A stretch of DNA of 64,000 bases from Rhodospirillales bacterium (lineage in GTDB: Bacteria > Pseudomonadota > Alphaproteobacteria > Rhodospirillales > Shumkoniaceae), in the NCBI GenBank assembly GCA_014859895.1, contig JACZKS010000166.1, positions 1-64,000 of the forward strand, in the 5' to 3' direction. A program made the position numbers and the translations under genes. Shown here one piece after another: positions 34,601 to 39,511 of this stretch. The notes under the pieces were generated by a model. The model did no database searches and was not told the origin of the DNA. It saw nothing but the letters and a program-made list of their open reading frames with translations. Within the stretch, counting starts at the first letter, position 1. Every line of letters begins with the position of its first letter.

Positions 34601-35735
34601 CTCCTTCACCGACCTTGACTTCGCGACCCAGGGCTACGTCTACGGCGTCTTCGTCGACAAGAACGTCCAGGATCTGACCCTGAGCGACAACACCATCTAC
34701 GACGTGCGGACCGGTGTCACCTTCGAGGGCAACAACACCGCCGACGTCTCCGGCAACGACATCTACAACACACGCGGCGCCTTCCTGGTCCGCTCCGACG
34801 GCGTCGAACTGCACGACAATTCCTTCGGCACCGTCGGCAACGAATGGGATGTCACCTATCTGGCCGGCACCCAGGACGGCGACTATTTCACCTCGCCGTT
34901 CGTCAGTGAGACGCAATACGGCGACGACATGATGGCCCTGTCGGCGGCCAACAACGACATGACCATTGTCGACCGCCGCTACGGCATGAATGGCGACATC
35001 ACCAACCAATATGCCGTCGGCACCGAGGAACGCGATCTGGCGTTTAATTTCGCCAACCGCTCCCACGTCGAGGTGGAGGCCGGCGTTGACAATACGCTCG
35101 GCGCCGCCACCGGTGAGCCGACGAGCCGCGGCAATGGGCTCGGGCATCCTCGGGTTCCCCTCGACTCGCTGCAGGATGGCGTCGACGCGGTGGTTGCCGG
35201 CGGCTATGTCCATGTGCGGGCCGGCGATTACAGTGCCGAGGACGTGGTGATCCGCTCCGAAGGGATCACCATCGACGGCGACGCCTTGGCCACCGGCATC
35301 AACGTTGAACTCGGCGCCGGCATCGCGAACGTTACACTACTGGGTGCCGCCGACTTCACGGCTACCGGCAACGCGTTGGACAACATCCTCTCCGGCGGCG
35401 ACGGCGACGACATCTTCATTGGCGGCGACGGCAACGACATCTTCATTGGCGGCGACGGCAACGACACCTTCACCGGCGGCGCCGGGAATGACACCTTTGT
35501 CTTCCGGGCGGGCGACACCGGCGTCGACACCGTCGCCGACTTCGAAGAGGGCGACGTCCTCGATTTCAGCGACATCCTCGACGATGCCCGCGAGCTGATC
35601 TTCGAGAACGACGGGGCCGGCAACGCGCAGATCTCTTACGAGGGCACGGTCATCGCTGTTATCCAGGACACCGCGCGGGACTCGCTCACGGTGGACGACA
35701 GCGGCAACGTGGTGCTGGCCGACACCACCGTCTGA
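16692..35735 (+). CDS. giant RTX adhesin secreted by type I system (6347 aa)
   Basis: One uninterrupted 19-kb frame, roughly 0.6 MDa of mostly beta structure, probably surface-anchored. Approximate domain order: 1-200 N-terminal prefix with a Pro-rich linker (DAPPPPPSPSG); 203-260 Ca-binding-like DANGNGVQDTGE; 260-500 helical; 523-593 RTX block 1; 750-2640 tandem LTLTAAQADG repeats with a unique insert at 1350-1630; 2650-2860 and 3637-3835 twin unknown domains; 3333-3540 lectin/LamG-like domain; then RTX blocks at 3835, 4330, 4813, 5177, 5802 and 6225 alternating with five beta-helix segments (opening YATIQSAIDA). The end has DTFVFRAGD and a DTVADFEEGDVLDFSDI C-terminal secretion signal. GGGGGAG precedes the ATG at 16692; an ATG at 16743 is an alternative start. 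Confidence 0.95.
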   Translation: MGLRPGVPAPMGEDNAEMLELRIERASGEVIELELTPGAKVPAIQAGDKVRIVTPAGQQVHAEVRGNDIVVTTSGDAGQAGQPIVFENMALYLGDDQTALAVVDAATGETIEVADVADLANLGATVPFEVASGDAPPPPPSPSGSSTPFTNSGDIDQPDDGVPDPLQAILERPEVGAGEQGRGGLGFTGSDPDPTNPTPTPEPIVSPIVITLNGNVVDGYIVGATVFADANGNGVQDTGEAFTTTGANGAFTLTGGSGPLVMTGGIDVSTGEFFKGTLTAPAGSTVVTPLTTLIQSLVEAGQTVAAAESAVKAAFGLASDLDLTDFDPVKGVEDGVTGAGDALAAAIQIQNTVVQAASVLQGAGGSGVALGTATDAVYAQLASAVLATPNSSPIDSAAEIQSIITSAANASSLGLSATAKTQVSNAAADAAAIINDIVAAIDALGSSGTTLLTDLAKIAYVAQNGSAEALYDALNAVQGTGNNADLTTATADYSAAGALNTAIGNAASEIGTVGTASDAGTAGDDVITGTAGNDTFDGGAGNDVISGGAGNDMLIGGAGNDILNGDAGNDTLIGGAGTNTLNGGAGIDTAKFSGNFADFTITATGGGTDVTLTIAGSAGSDSAKTVEILKFNDLTVRVAGGGSDYTTLTAAINAATAGERILLTGDVPFPSGTLSLAKKVSLQLAGSDPAVTIASDGALVVDGSLMGSVTGLDISGIPGTTAVRFTGLGSIASITTASGQTVTLAVGDLDGLTVSGAGTVSIAGGTVPDGDDLSGISSAISVPSGTLTLTAAQADGLTITGAGAVAVTALGSAQVDLSDITVTGAKTAAVPISATLAAGTDLGDFSVTVAANQTLTLSAAQADGATIGGAGNVTVVAISATTDLSDVDPTGTLTATVTSSLDISAAAADLGTVDTFQLAGALTLTAAQASGTGITGTGAVTITGLAATTNLSGVTTSGTVTVTVAASLDISGNANLGPVDTFTIDAGTLTLTAAQADGATITGGAVTIAGNVTASADLTGIASPLGFGADGTIDVGTGATLTLTVAQAAGQTITGTGTGRVLVDGNVTASANLTAISAAVDFTGNAITVAAGQTLTLTAAQAGDTAITGDGTVALSGNATGVDLGSITADIVVPDGATLTLNTAQLAALHNDATPITGGTVALSGNATSLVPLSDYVTADLAVASGQTLTLSATQASGLDLTGAGNVTITGLGTAAVDLSGIDVTGTAKVTVTGNQTLHGDTDLGNVTLEIAAGQTVTLTAAQASGAIITGAGTLVIVPGTPPTALDDAADFANWSVASIDLRAATLDLPDDALTLPGTSEFRFTFNQVDGSQTGALTSITGTDGNNTIIIDVSGATFNPDDEATIRVNISTLGGNDRVVFDFGTLVDHTVILHEDSTIDLGSGSGDTNDTLESSNGTVNISAATVTGVDNLEINSTIAMSASQFEALGSDLSALEGAGEILIVVAPGFTGTLDLSVLKFTPGGSTPPTVKIIADGYAVGDPVSGVFELNDGLGTLTINLPSDPNLAPVIVLLETGVAESGFETFGPLGGFDENRAYFQPTTTVFNGPQFADLVVAIATPGGVDGIGNTHSGDVDFIKFSGPIVLSANLNVSGVDVAINYNGYSINTSGHTLTLTAEQANGGTIIGTGAVVITDLSGAPADLDLSGITAASVTLQVATSLDLGETSTWKLGDVSLSVAEDATLTLTAAQADGMTIVGDGAVNITGLGTAEVDLSGIADTLTATATVSGAFALNGLTNLGDVDLVLAQGANLSLSRAQLDGRDITLADGAASATLTFGGDASVMTFGAIDAGIAFAVAAGRTLTLSEAQADGRAVGGAGNVIVAGLAGDTDLTHVTTTGMLSATVTGTGTVDISANTHLGAVDAYQVANGATLSLTVAQAAGLPISGAGAVTIADLGSAAVNLSTITVSGAKSALLAEDATLAAGTNLGGFAIDTNGHQLTLSAAQAGGKTIEGSGSVVVTDLGGAAADLSNISASASAVVSGTVILPAGTDLGDVAVTVTGTLTLAAGQANGATIGGAGAVFVTALAADTDLSDVDPAGTLTATVTGSIDIAANANLGTVEAFQVASGQTLILSADQAAGLPITGAGSVAVTGLGADAVDLSKVTVGGSRTLDVAADTALHADTNLGAFAITVADTVVLTLSAAQASGKSITGTGDVVLTGLGTAVVDLSGINVSDGATATVTGPLTLASGTNLGTVALEVASGTLTLTAAQANGHVIIGAGGVTVTGLGLTAVDLSGIDVVGDMILQVASSLTLASGTDLGDFAIAVDNGATLKLTAAQADTLIITGAGGVTVTGLGSTEIDLSAIAVTGAMTVQVTATTTLHAGTELGNFGVTVASGQTLTLTAGQADGTVISGGAVVVSGDVGANSNLTAITSPLSFDGGLIAVNAGTLTLTAAQADGQAITGAGNVIITGLGSAAVDLSAITATGTAAIIGNIALAAATDLGGIVLTVAAGNTLTLSATQADGLTITGNGSVVITGDVTGVDLDGIAGTLDVTLPATGMTLTIAEGETAILTVAEANAYDAIEGEGTLALTGNAVSVFDELIAKIDGDITLAVSADGTLILTVAQADGLTVGGTGAVAITGDATGADLTGITATLAVPADGTLTMTAAQVNGSSIDIDPTGKLVVDVTFDPLSSTDQALPVYDIAGVTVDGHNILSDLVDVWNHVEIASGSDADKFKLFWASQDAAYYAATPLGQNAEVNRAGVELANLYVDYLDGADNVLGTADDNPPILDVVQTKILVGGEGTPAFDSRQQSLHENLLNNLNDAVINSRFLNKVPPLDDPRSDEAQAFGDRPLLSGTVVDGVYSDLATASAVIAWDIAHGISYPDTLPGPYAELNGANTLTGTAADNYIYGGGGDDVIDGGGGDDTVAYNGDRGAFDVSYDSDTGTWTVADGSTANGDEGIDSLSNVEKIVFGDGSTLAFNATLANGFNVGTGNASTGFVIDTSPDGIEVGLKAKEAYLGNDLSPDMGTYHAVAGAGQQSAAPGNINPLRAKWNIEYSIDLTGSGKTIGDFDVKLALDTDPGEADSGFVLDFNAIPGYSTEQQAGVSGLTVLQDSQNLGFDFWDAYFENFGFDPRMPGEYRFTLTVADPVSGELVGETTIVVDVQPGAIVDGSRDPADDGEANDNGVAQYATLQAAIAAAAAGDVIVVNGAVADDTLTLDKALTLLIGSGPGEYDYAGIVYDDDGVLRIDMSALPVDTLDLSGLNATIAVEVADLGEDETLVLTAEQADGLTVDGDGTVVVTGAVENGDFSNITANLDLSGATLTGDISLPETIDDGKTLTLTAAQADGLTIGGDGTVIVGGGFADGFESVSLDADGGWGVDRQAPAGFAVDKTTFAGEAVLKQSIDATEANANVFRQTEGRKFDLVEGTTTLSVDLHVDESWQPSGDEGYRWAGLWGVTYNAAGENTEDYPIIEFTTLGGVPRFRAWDTDNQWHDFGLPTGFEYGQFYTLTITVQPDGSFLYQVGDAVYASSLTSNGAVELGDVILQGYNKGLEEAGGGHTYDIYWDNLQAEPNVYIAEDTDLSGIGGTLEFADVVFVAEGATLTLTAEQADGQTIIGDGTVTLTGDATGSDLSGISTTLAVPADGTLTLTAEQVDGASIDVDAAGTLVVDVAFDPLSTTNQALPNIDISDITVDGSNSPEAVWDVVEVTGTEADKFKLFWISLDQKYYAASPLGSDVGINQAFAELGNLYVAYLEAGGAPILDVVQTKVGGNPNYAGRQQTLHDNILGNLQDGVITGRFGTDPANDPRSEAAKAFGSRPYFEGTVNTSTGLYSNAAALAAVIGWDLAHGYDYTDDLSGPYAVLNADDNFTGNATDNYFYGGAGADTLSGGAGDDTLYGGAGDDTLIGGTGADALSGGAGIDTADYSASTAAVNVNLGTGAAQSGGDAAGDTLSGIENVTGSDYADILTGGAGDNVLTGGAGNDTLSGGAGDDTLIGGAGDDTLTGGAGDDTLEGGDGIDTAVYSGKASDFIIADDGTGHLVVTDTNVLNGDAGRDTVSGVEHLSFLDGTILVVGAGSHYATIQSAIDAAPAGGTIVIAGGTYAEALSVTKAITLKAAAGANVIVDPVSGSGLTIDGDLGGGDVTLKGLTFAGGSSGIYLNTNADVGTLTLDGVTVEDNNNYGLRTNSGSLSDLVVTDSTFENNGFAFSESGSSSHLKLYNFTGNATLTDVTIVGAPDGTAQNDRPDYAIELVGVENVDLETIVPTTPIGTVTFTNVTVSGEFHKNGVAIYNYGDVDGLTINGLDLSGAETNWGPVFNIDGITDDVDASDYVLTLPDNGAIVTELQGEVADQTDTDTVITGTSANDRLMGKTGDDTLYGGAGDDELYGADKPGQTAATVDEVGNDTLYGEAGNDKLYGGAGDDILVGGTGDDLLDGGAGNDVAAFSGARADYNTSGLSFEGGVVVGTIEGDDGTDTLSNIEVLKFDDGFHVLPGMSIQAAIDAASDGDVIHVEAGVYTLTETIVIDKAITLLGAQAGVDPRGAEALGGPALRTAGGPGESVIDGGGLDTLIRIAADNVTIDGFDIGNGTGDLIESEVAIANPTIRNSFVHDSSGDEGIQLRLATNALIENNHVYDTAGDGINLANSTGGVIRFNEVHDIDSPDAAIYVYGSTHTTIEGNLVYAVTNNDGIKLGDKNGSSAANPGGSIIDNVVRGTGQDGITVYMSGVTVSGNDVSGSTSENGAIYVSFNVTGVDITNNTIHDNGAADDGRDTYAIRIGKGGYNPTDVTIEGNTFEGNESQLFDNGGALNLEAVLAGNTFVDGGTLVAGGANPRTLTIAVDTDDVDTLDGTDAADALSGRAGNDSLAGGIGNDILVGGAGDDTLDGGAGIDTAGFSGAFGDYAIVGNLDGTFTVTDTRAGSPDGTDTLDGVEALSFAGTDGKVLLVGGSGYATIQAAIDAASAGDTIFIADGTYTLISTLNVNKDVTLQGESETGVIIDANAVSGYGVLLTASGATLSDFTLHGPAAVAASSYGIKVSPNGTATAISDITLQNLTVAESYKTQIDLNGVHDSTLSNITVNGTGTASGNGLTLTDSSNIIVNDLETIANPWGGVAIYTDGNHYPGGSDGITFTGSFSATESAATNGASPIYIQLTGNVYEVTNLTLPTDYNYAVTNSEFRPEGGEFTFFFDSKESADAFAELLGEDSLVSTPGADILAGDGYVFGAGGDDTLTGGTGDDRLAGGTGDDILDGGDGADTAVFSGNLADYTFGVDANGHVTVNDTNGTDGADTLINVETLKFADGSTALLVVNPADPSAYSTIQAAVDAAPAGATIVVTSGTYAPFGTQFGGPANVTIIAPEGATIQADSPSAPARIVDLRADGTTFSGFTIEGPGGLAEAGVHVGISISGVGVTVENNTIGDVLTGIQTNTQYPAGDNSITGNTVNAEYGISLQNTGNTVTGNTVTASVEGLGIYGGMVNTVSDNSFTITDGGEALALYPNKYNGSVSLDLITSENTVTVGTGTDLQDAMNLAGVDGTVNLGSGTYAQAIDITKAGLTLASTEGAVITVDGSGWEDAVTIRADGVTVSGLTIQGPVPDDVSYLTYDWSLPANEGGSVNTRGIVVKLGADDFTIINNVIQDIRNGILINGIDNTGSVTNNTIDNTKSGISVQYTDGAGITISGNVEGTYGNEWGLNIHLNGHVVDGVIVSNSTPISATPTADWQQALLAISDTNADWSVQDQAYTSGNRTHVTVDDTGSTTSQGSQLTPIGSLQIGVDAVVAGGYVHVKGGDYGGEDVVIRSEGLTIEADADAAGITLKLAAGIGNVTVAGEGDVAVTGNAADNVLTGGAGDDVLIGGVGDDTLDGGDGSDVASFAGARSGYTLTVDEDGMIGVVDANAADGDEGTNTLTNVEVLKFTDGFRVLDGMSIQAAVDAAEPGDTIYVEAGTYDGQVLVNKAGLAIVGMDGAKIAVGTPATTAFADRTVAFTVAANGVAISGFEMTGPLNTSFTDLDFATQGYVYGVFVDKNVQDLTLSDNTIYDVRTGVTFEGNNTADVSGNDIYNTRGAFLVRSDGVELHDNSFGTVGNEWDVTYLAGTQDGDYFTSPFVSETQYGDDMMALSAANNDMTIVDRRYGMNGDITNQYAVGTEERDLAFNFANRSHVEVEAGVDNTLGAATGEPTSRGNGLGHPRVPLDSLQDGVDAVVAGGYVHVRAGDYSAEDVVIRSEGITIDGDALATGINVELGAGIANVTLLGAADFTATGNALDNILSGGDGDDIFIGGDGNDIFIGGDGNDTFTGGAGNDTFVFRAGDTGVDTVADFEEGDVLDFSDILDDARELIFENDGAGNAQISYEGTVIAVIQDTARDSLTVDDSGNVVLADTTV
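18950..24620 (+). repeat. tandem array of about 26 LTLTAAQADG repeats inside the adhesin
   Basis: A unit of roughly 60-70 residues recurs with the core (L/I)TLTAAQADG-xTIxGxGxVxVTGL, then DLSxIxVxG and GTxLGxFxVTVA. I count about 26-27 copies from 18950 to 24620, interrupted near 20740-21580 by non-repeat sequence. Four more copies lie at about 26430, 26605, 27404 and 27534. The copies differ at many positions, so the array is old rather than recently amplified. The strand-turn periodicity suggests a beta-solenoid. Confidence 0.9.
35409..35462 (+). repeat. exact 27-bp tandem duplication in the last RTX block
   Basis: Two adjacent identical 27-bp units, each coding DIFIGGDGN, make up nine-residue RTX repeats. 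DNA identity of the two copies points to recent slippage within the Ca-binding block. Confidence 0.9.
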
Positions 35736-35765
35736 GGCCATGGCCCAGACCATGCAAGTCTACGG

Positions 35766-35796
35766 AGGGCGGCCCCGGCGGGCCGCTCTCTTTTTT
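35766..35796 (+). terminator. intrinsic terminator of the adhesin gene
   Basis: The stem AGGGCGGCC / GGCCGCTCT (one G-T wobble) with a six-base loop is followed by C and TTTTTT. It lies 31 bp after the adhesin stop and insulates nikR. Confidence 0.85.
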
Positions 35797-35855
35797 CCTG
35801 CGCGAGCCGGCCGCCGCGGCTACAATCGACAGCGGAACCGCGGAAAGGGCTGGCC

Positions 35856-36332
35856 ATGGAACGCATCACGATCACGGTGGACGAGGACCTGCTGGCGCAG
35901 TTCGACGCCTACATGAAGCGCAACGGCTACGAGAACCGCTCGGAGGCCTTCCGCGACTTGGTGCGCGGCAAGCTGGAGGGCGAGCGCATCGCCAGCGGCG
36001 ACGCCCCCTACTGCGTCGGCTGCCTGAGCTACATCTACGACCATCACGAGCGCGAACTGGCCCGCCGCCTCACCCAGGCCCAGCACGACCATCACGACCT
36101 CAGCCTGTCGACCCTGCACGTCCATCTCGATCACGACACCTGCCTGGAGGCCATGATCGTGCAGGGGCCGACCGAGGCGGTGAAGAGCTTCGGCAACGGG
36201 GTGATCGCCGAGAGGGGCGTCCGGCACGGCAACCTGCACATCGTGCCGGCCGATGTGAAGATCGGCCGCCACGCCCACGGAACGGGGAGCGACGTCAAAA
36301 CCCCCCACGTCCACAGCCGGCCGCGCACGTAG
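35856..36332 (+). CDS. nikR: nickel-responsive regulator NikR
   Basis: A 158-residue repressor with an N-terminal ribbon-helix-helix (MERITITVDEDLLAQFDAYM, NRSEAFRDLVR) and a C-terminal ACT-like metal domain. The nickel ligands of the family are present: His in the HDHHDL cluster (77-80), His88 and His90 in TLHVHLDH, and Cys96. The protein is about 25 residues longer than E. coli NikR, with a His-rich tail (GRHAHGTG, HVHSRP) that may also bind metal. No nickel transporter or hydrogenase gene is adjacent, so its targets lie elsewhere. Confidence 0.95.
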   Translation: MERITITVDEDLLAQFDAYMKRNGYENRSEAFRDLVRGKLEGERIASGDAPYCVGCLSYIYDHHERELARRLTQAQHDHHDLSLSTLHVHLDHDTCLEAMIVQGPTEAVKSFGNGVIAERGVRHGNLHIVPADVKIGRHAHGTGSDVKTPHVHSRPRT

Positions 36333-36357
36333 GCGCGGCGGTTAGTTGGGCTGCCGC

Positions 36358-36876
36358 TCAGCCGGCCGGTTTGTGGCCCATGCCGTGGCCCATGCCCGGC
36401 ATCGGCGTCTGCGGGCCCTTGCCCATGGCGCCGGGGGCCAGCACGTCGGTGGTGACGTCGATGCGGCCGGCCTTCTCGAAGACGAGCGTCAGCGGAATCG
36501 TTGAGCCTTCCTTCAAGGGCGCGCGAAGCCCGATGAACATGACGTGAAGGCCGCCCGGCTGCAGCACGGTGGGGGTGCCGGGATGGACTTCGATGGCCTC
36601 GACGTGGCGCATCCTCATGACGCCGCCGTCCATGGCGTGGGTATGCAACTCGACCCGCTCGGCGACCGGCGATTCGGCGGCCACCAGTCGGTCCATCTCG
36701 GCCCCCTGGTTGGCCAGCACGGCAAAGGCGGCACCGGTCTTCATGGCCGGCGTCACCGAGGCGCGCGCCCAGATGTCGGAAACCACGATGGCGCCGGATT
36801 TCATGTCGGCCGCCAGGGCACCGCTGCCAAGGCCGGCGACGGCTATGGCCAGCGCCAGGAAAATCGCTCTTTTCAT
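36358..36876 (-). CDS. periplasmic copper chaperone PCu(A)C
   Basis: A 172-residue secreted protein. The signal peptide (MKRAIFLALAIAVAGLGSGALA) precedes a cupredoxin-like domain with the Cu(I) motif H-x-M...H-x-M, seen as ELHTHAMDGGVMRM and GGLHVMFIGL. The tail is Met/His-rich (PMPGMGHGMGH). PCu(A)C proteins deliver copper to the CuA or CuB site of heme-copper oxidases, often with Sco, which is also in this window. The ATG at 36894 is in frame, but its codons supply the GGAGGAAG ribosome site for the ATG at 36876, so the later start is chosen. Confidence 0.93.
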   Translation of the reverse strand: MKRAIFLALAIAVAGLGSGALAADMKSGAIVVSDIWARASVTPAMKTGAAFAVLANQGAEMDRLVAAESPVAERVELHTHAMDGGVMRMRHVEAIEVHPGTPTVLQPGGLHVMFIGLRAPLKEGSTIPLTLVFEKAGRIDVTTDVLAPGAMGKGPQTPMPGMGHGMGHKPAG

Positions 36877-36940
36877 GCGCCTGCTTCCTCCCATGATTGA
36901 ACCTGCCCGAATATGGGAAGGACGCTGGGCTTTTCCAGGC

Positions 36941-37594
36941 CTAAGCCTCGTACTCAGTGATCCTTTGGCCCTCGATGGCGGCGGCCGCCACCCAGGCTTG
37001 CATGTCCGGGGTTTGCCAGACGGCGTCGGCGTACGCCCGGCAGGTGTCGGTCAGCGGCACATCATAGGTGCGAAAGCGCCCGATCACCGGGGCGTAAAAG
37101 GCGTCCGCGATGGTGAAGCTGCCGAAGAGGAACGGCCCGGCCGCGCCAAAGCGAGCTCGGCAGGAGGTCCAGATGTCCTGGATGCGGGCGATGTCGGTTT
37201 CCACGTCCTCGGCCCGCGGCCGGCCGGGAAGATGGGCGCGCAGGTTCATCGGCAGGGCGCGGCGCAGGGCCATGAAGCCGGCATGCATCTCGGCCGCCAC
37301 CGAGCGGGCGACGGCGCGGGCTGTCGCGTCGGCCGGCCAAAGGCCGGCCGCCGGGAAACGCTCGGCCAGATATTCGGCGATGGAAAGCGAATCCCACACC
37401 TGATCGTCGCCCAGGCGCAGGAAGGGTACCTTGCCCGACGGCGAATGGGCGAAAATGGCGGCCTTGGTTTCCGGGCGCATGAGGGGGACGAGGATTTCCT
37501 CGAACGCCACGCCCGTCTGCCTGAGCGCGAACCAGGCCCGGAGGCTCCACGACGAATAATTCTTGTTGCCGATCACCAGCACGCAATTTGCCAT
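36941..37594 (-). CDS. glutathione S-transferase family protein
   Basis: A 217-residue GST. The thioredoxin-fold N-terminus (MANCVLVIGNKNYSSWSLRAW) carries the likely catalytic Ser in YSSWS, cis-Pro in SGKVPFL and the glutathione gamma-Glu contact region DSLSIAEYLAE. The helical C-terminal domain contains GPFLFGSFTIADAFYAPV with the conserved N-capping Asp. The frame is open far upstream; GGAGGA lies directly against the ATG at 37600 but six bases before the ATG at 37594, so 37594 is the better start. It stands alone, divergent from the aminopeptidase gene. Confidence 0.92.
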   Translation of the reverse strand: MANCVLVIGNKNYSSWSLRAWFALRQTGVAFEEILVPLMRPETKAAIFAHSPSGKVPFLRLGDDQVWDSLSIAEYLAERFPAAGLWPADATARAVARSVAAEMHAGFMALRRALPMNLRAHLPGRPRAEDVETDIARIQDIWTSCRARFGAAGPFLFGSFTIADAFYAPVIGRFRTYDVPLTDTCRAYADAVWQTPDMQAWVAAAAIEGQRITEYEA

Positions 37595-37685
37595 CTTCAT
37601 TCCTCCGTCCGCCTGTGTTTCGTTATAAGGACAAAAGAGCGGCGGCGGATCAAGGCCGGCCAGCGGCGAAGCAGGAGATTGATCG

Positions 37686-39068
37686 GTGACCCAGTATCTC
37701 GTGGACGGCGGCGATAAGAACGCGGTGCCCCTGGTGACGGTGACGCCCAAGACGCTCGACGCCTGGCTGGCCGTCCAACCCGAGTCCGAGTCCGCGTGGA
37801 TCGAGGCCGCCGGTTTCGATGCCGAGCCGGGCAGCCTGCTGGCCGTGCCGGACGGGGACGGCCGCATGGCGATGACGCTGATCGGCCTCGATGCCCAGCG
37901 GCCATTGTGGAACTGGGCCGGCGCCGCCGCCCGCCTGCCCAAGGGCACCTACCGCCTGGCCGACGGCGGGCCGGAAACGGTGGCTCCCGAGGTCGCGGCG
38001 CTGGGCTGGGCGCTCGGCACTTACGAGTTCCGCCGCTACAAGCAGAAGGCCGGGCGCGGTTTCGCCACCCTGGAATGGCCGGCCGGCTGCGACCGCGGCC
38101 GGGTCGCCCGGCTGGCCGGCGCCACCCGCCTGGTGCGCGACCTCATCAACCTGCCGGCGCTCGACCTCGGGCCGGCCGAACTGGCCGAAGCCGCCGCCCA
38201 GGTGGCGGCCGGCGGCGGCGCCGACTTCACCGAGATCATCGGCGACGACCTCATCACCGCCGGCTATCCGGCCATCCACGCGGTCGGCCAGGGCAGTCCG
38301 CGCTTGCCCCGCCTGATCGACATCACCTGGGGGGACGCCGCGGCGCCCAAGGTGACGCTGGTCGGCAAGGGGGTGTGTTTCGATACCGGCGGCCTCGACC
38401 TCAAGCCGGCCTCGGGCATGAAATGGATGAAGAAGGACATGGGGGGCGCCGCCCATGTCCTGGGCCTCGCCGCAGCGGTGATGGACGCCGGGCTGCCGGT
38501 CCGCCTGCGCGTTCTCATCCCGGCGGTGGAGAACAGCGTATCAGGACGGGCGCTGCGCCCGCACGACGTCATCCGCACCCGCAAGGGGCTGACCGCCGAG
38601 GTCGCCAACACCGACGCCGAAGGGCGCCTGGTGCTGGCCGACGCGCTGGCCGAGGCGGCCTCGGAAAACCCGGCCCTCATCATCGACTTTGCCACCCTGA
38701 CCGGAGCCGCCCGGGTGGCCCTCGGCCCCGACCTGCCGGCCCTTTTCAGCAACGACGACGGCTTGGCCGACAGCCTGCTTCGCCAAGCCCGCGACGTCGA
38801 CGATCCGCTGTGGCGGCTGCCGCTTTTCGCGCCGTACCGCCGGCTGATCGACGGCAAGGTGGCCGACCTCTCGAACGCTCCCGACACGCCTTACGCCGGG
38901 GCCATCACCGCGGCGCTGTTCCTGGCCGAATTCGTCGAGTCGTCGATCCCGTGGGCGCACATCGACCTGATGGCCTGGAACGCCGAAGGGCGGCCCGGTC
39001 GGCCGGAGGGCGGCGAGGCGATGGGACTGCGCGCCGCTTACGGCCTGCTGGCCGAACGCTTCGGCTAG
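37686..39068 (+). CDS. M17 leucyl aminopeptidase family protein
   Basis: A 460-residue cytosolic metallo-aminopeptidase. The two-zinc catalytic domain shows the Lys/Asp metal site in GKGVCFDTGGLDLK (about residue 227) and the signature NTDAEGRL (about 308-315), with metal ligands Asp and Glu and the catalytic Arg. The N-terminal domain is shorter than in E. coli PepA and resembles the PepB-like subgroup. The start is GTG at 37686, with AGGAG before it. Downstream is a MarR-type gene on the same strand, 82 bp away. Confidence 0.93.
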   Translation: MTQYLVDGGDKNAVPLVTVTPKTLDAWLAVQPESESAWIEAAGFDAEPGSLLAVPDGDGRMAMTLIGLDAQRPLWNWAGAAARLPKGTYRLADGGPETVAPEVAALGWALGTYEFRRYKQKAGRGFATLEWPAGCDRGRVARLAGATRLVRDLINLPALDLGPAELAEAAAQVAAGGGADFTEIIGDDLITAGYPAIHAVGQGSPRLPRLIDITWGDAAAPKVTLVGKGVCFDTGGLDLKPASGMKWMKKDMGGAAHVLGLAAAVMDAGLPVRLRVLIPAVENSVSGRALRPHDVIRTRKGLTAEVANTDAEGRLVLADALAEAASENPALIIDFATLTGAARVALGPDLPALFSNDDGLADSLLRQARDVDDPLWRLPLFAPYRRLIDGKVADLSNAPDTPYAGAITAALFLAEFVESSIPWAHIDLMAWNAEGRPGRPEGGEAMGLRAAYGLLAERFG

Positions 39069-39150
39069 GCGCCCGACGCCGATTGTTGTTGCCACCCGGC
39101 GGGGGCATCGTTAAGAATGATTCGGTTGCGGAACGAATTGGGGGGAATCC

Positions 39151-39501
39151 ATGACGGTTTCGCTTTCCGATATGCAGGCCCTCGACCTGTGGCGACGGGC
39201 GGTTCTGGCCGGTGTGCGGCGCGAGGCGCCGGACCTTTCGGCCCGGCAGATGGCGGTGTTGCTGACCGTCTATCTGACGTCGCCGCCGCATACAGTGCGA
39301 GGCCTTGCCGCCACGCTCAACGTCTCCAAGCCGGCGATCACCCGGGCGCTGGACAGGCTCGGCCAGTTCGAGATGGTGCGCCGCAAGGTCGACGACGCCG
39401 ACCACCGCAACGTCCTGGTGCAGCGCACCATCAAGGGATCGGTTTTCCTCAGGGAATGGGGCAGCATCGTTTCCGAGGCGGCGACCGAACTCGCCTCGTG
39501 A
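39151..39501 (+). CDS. MarR-family transcriptional regulator
   Basis: A 116-residue winged-helix protein. LSARQMAVLLTVYLTSPPHTVRGLAATLNVSKPAITRALDRL gives the recognition helix-turn-helix. The wing VRRKVDDADHRNVLVQRT contains the family D-x-R pattern. It is short for MarR, with truncated dimerisation helices at both ends. GGGGGGAA lies before the ATG. No obvious target operon is adjacent. Confidence 0.85.
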   Translation: MTVSLSDMQALDLWRRAVLAGVRREAPDLSARQMAVLLTVYLTSPPHTVRGLAATLNVSKPAITRALDRLGQFEMVRRKVDDADHRNVLVQRTIKGSVFLREWGSIVSEAATELAS

Positions 39502-39511
39502 ACGGCGCCGG

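Noticed and set aside
18250..35510. CRISPR-like direct repeats in the adhesin
   Set aside because: The repeats are coding, in frame, degenerate and without spacer structure; they encode RTX and beta-solenoid units.
37949..39154. Arg/Pro-rich frames over the aminopeptidase gene
   Set aside because: These are other-frame readings of the M17 gene, which has all catalytic motifs in its own frame.
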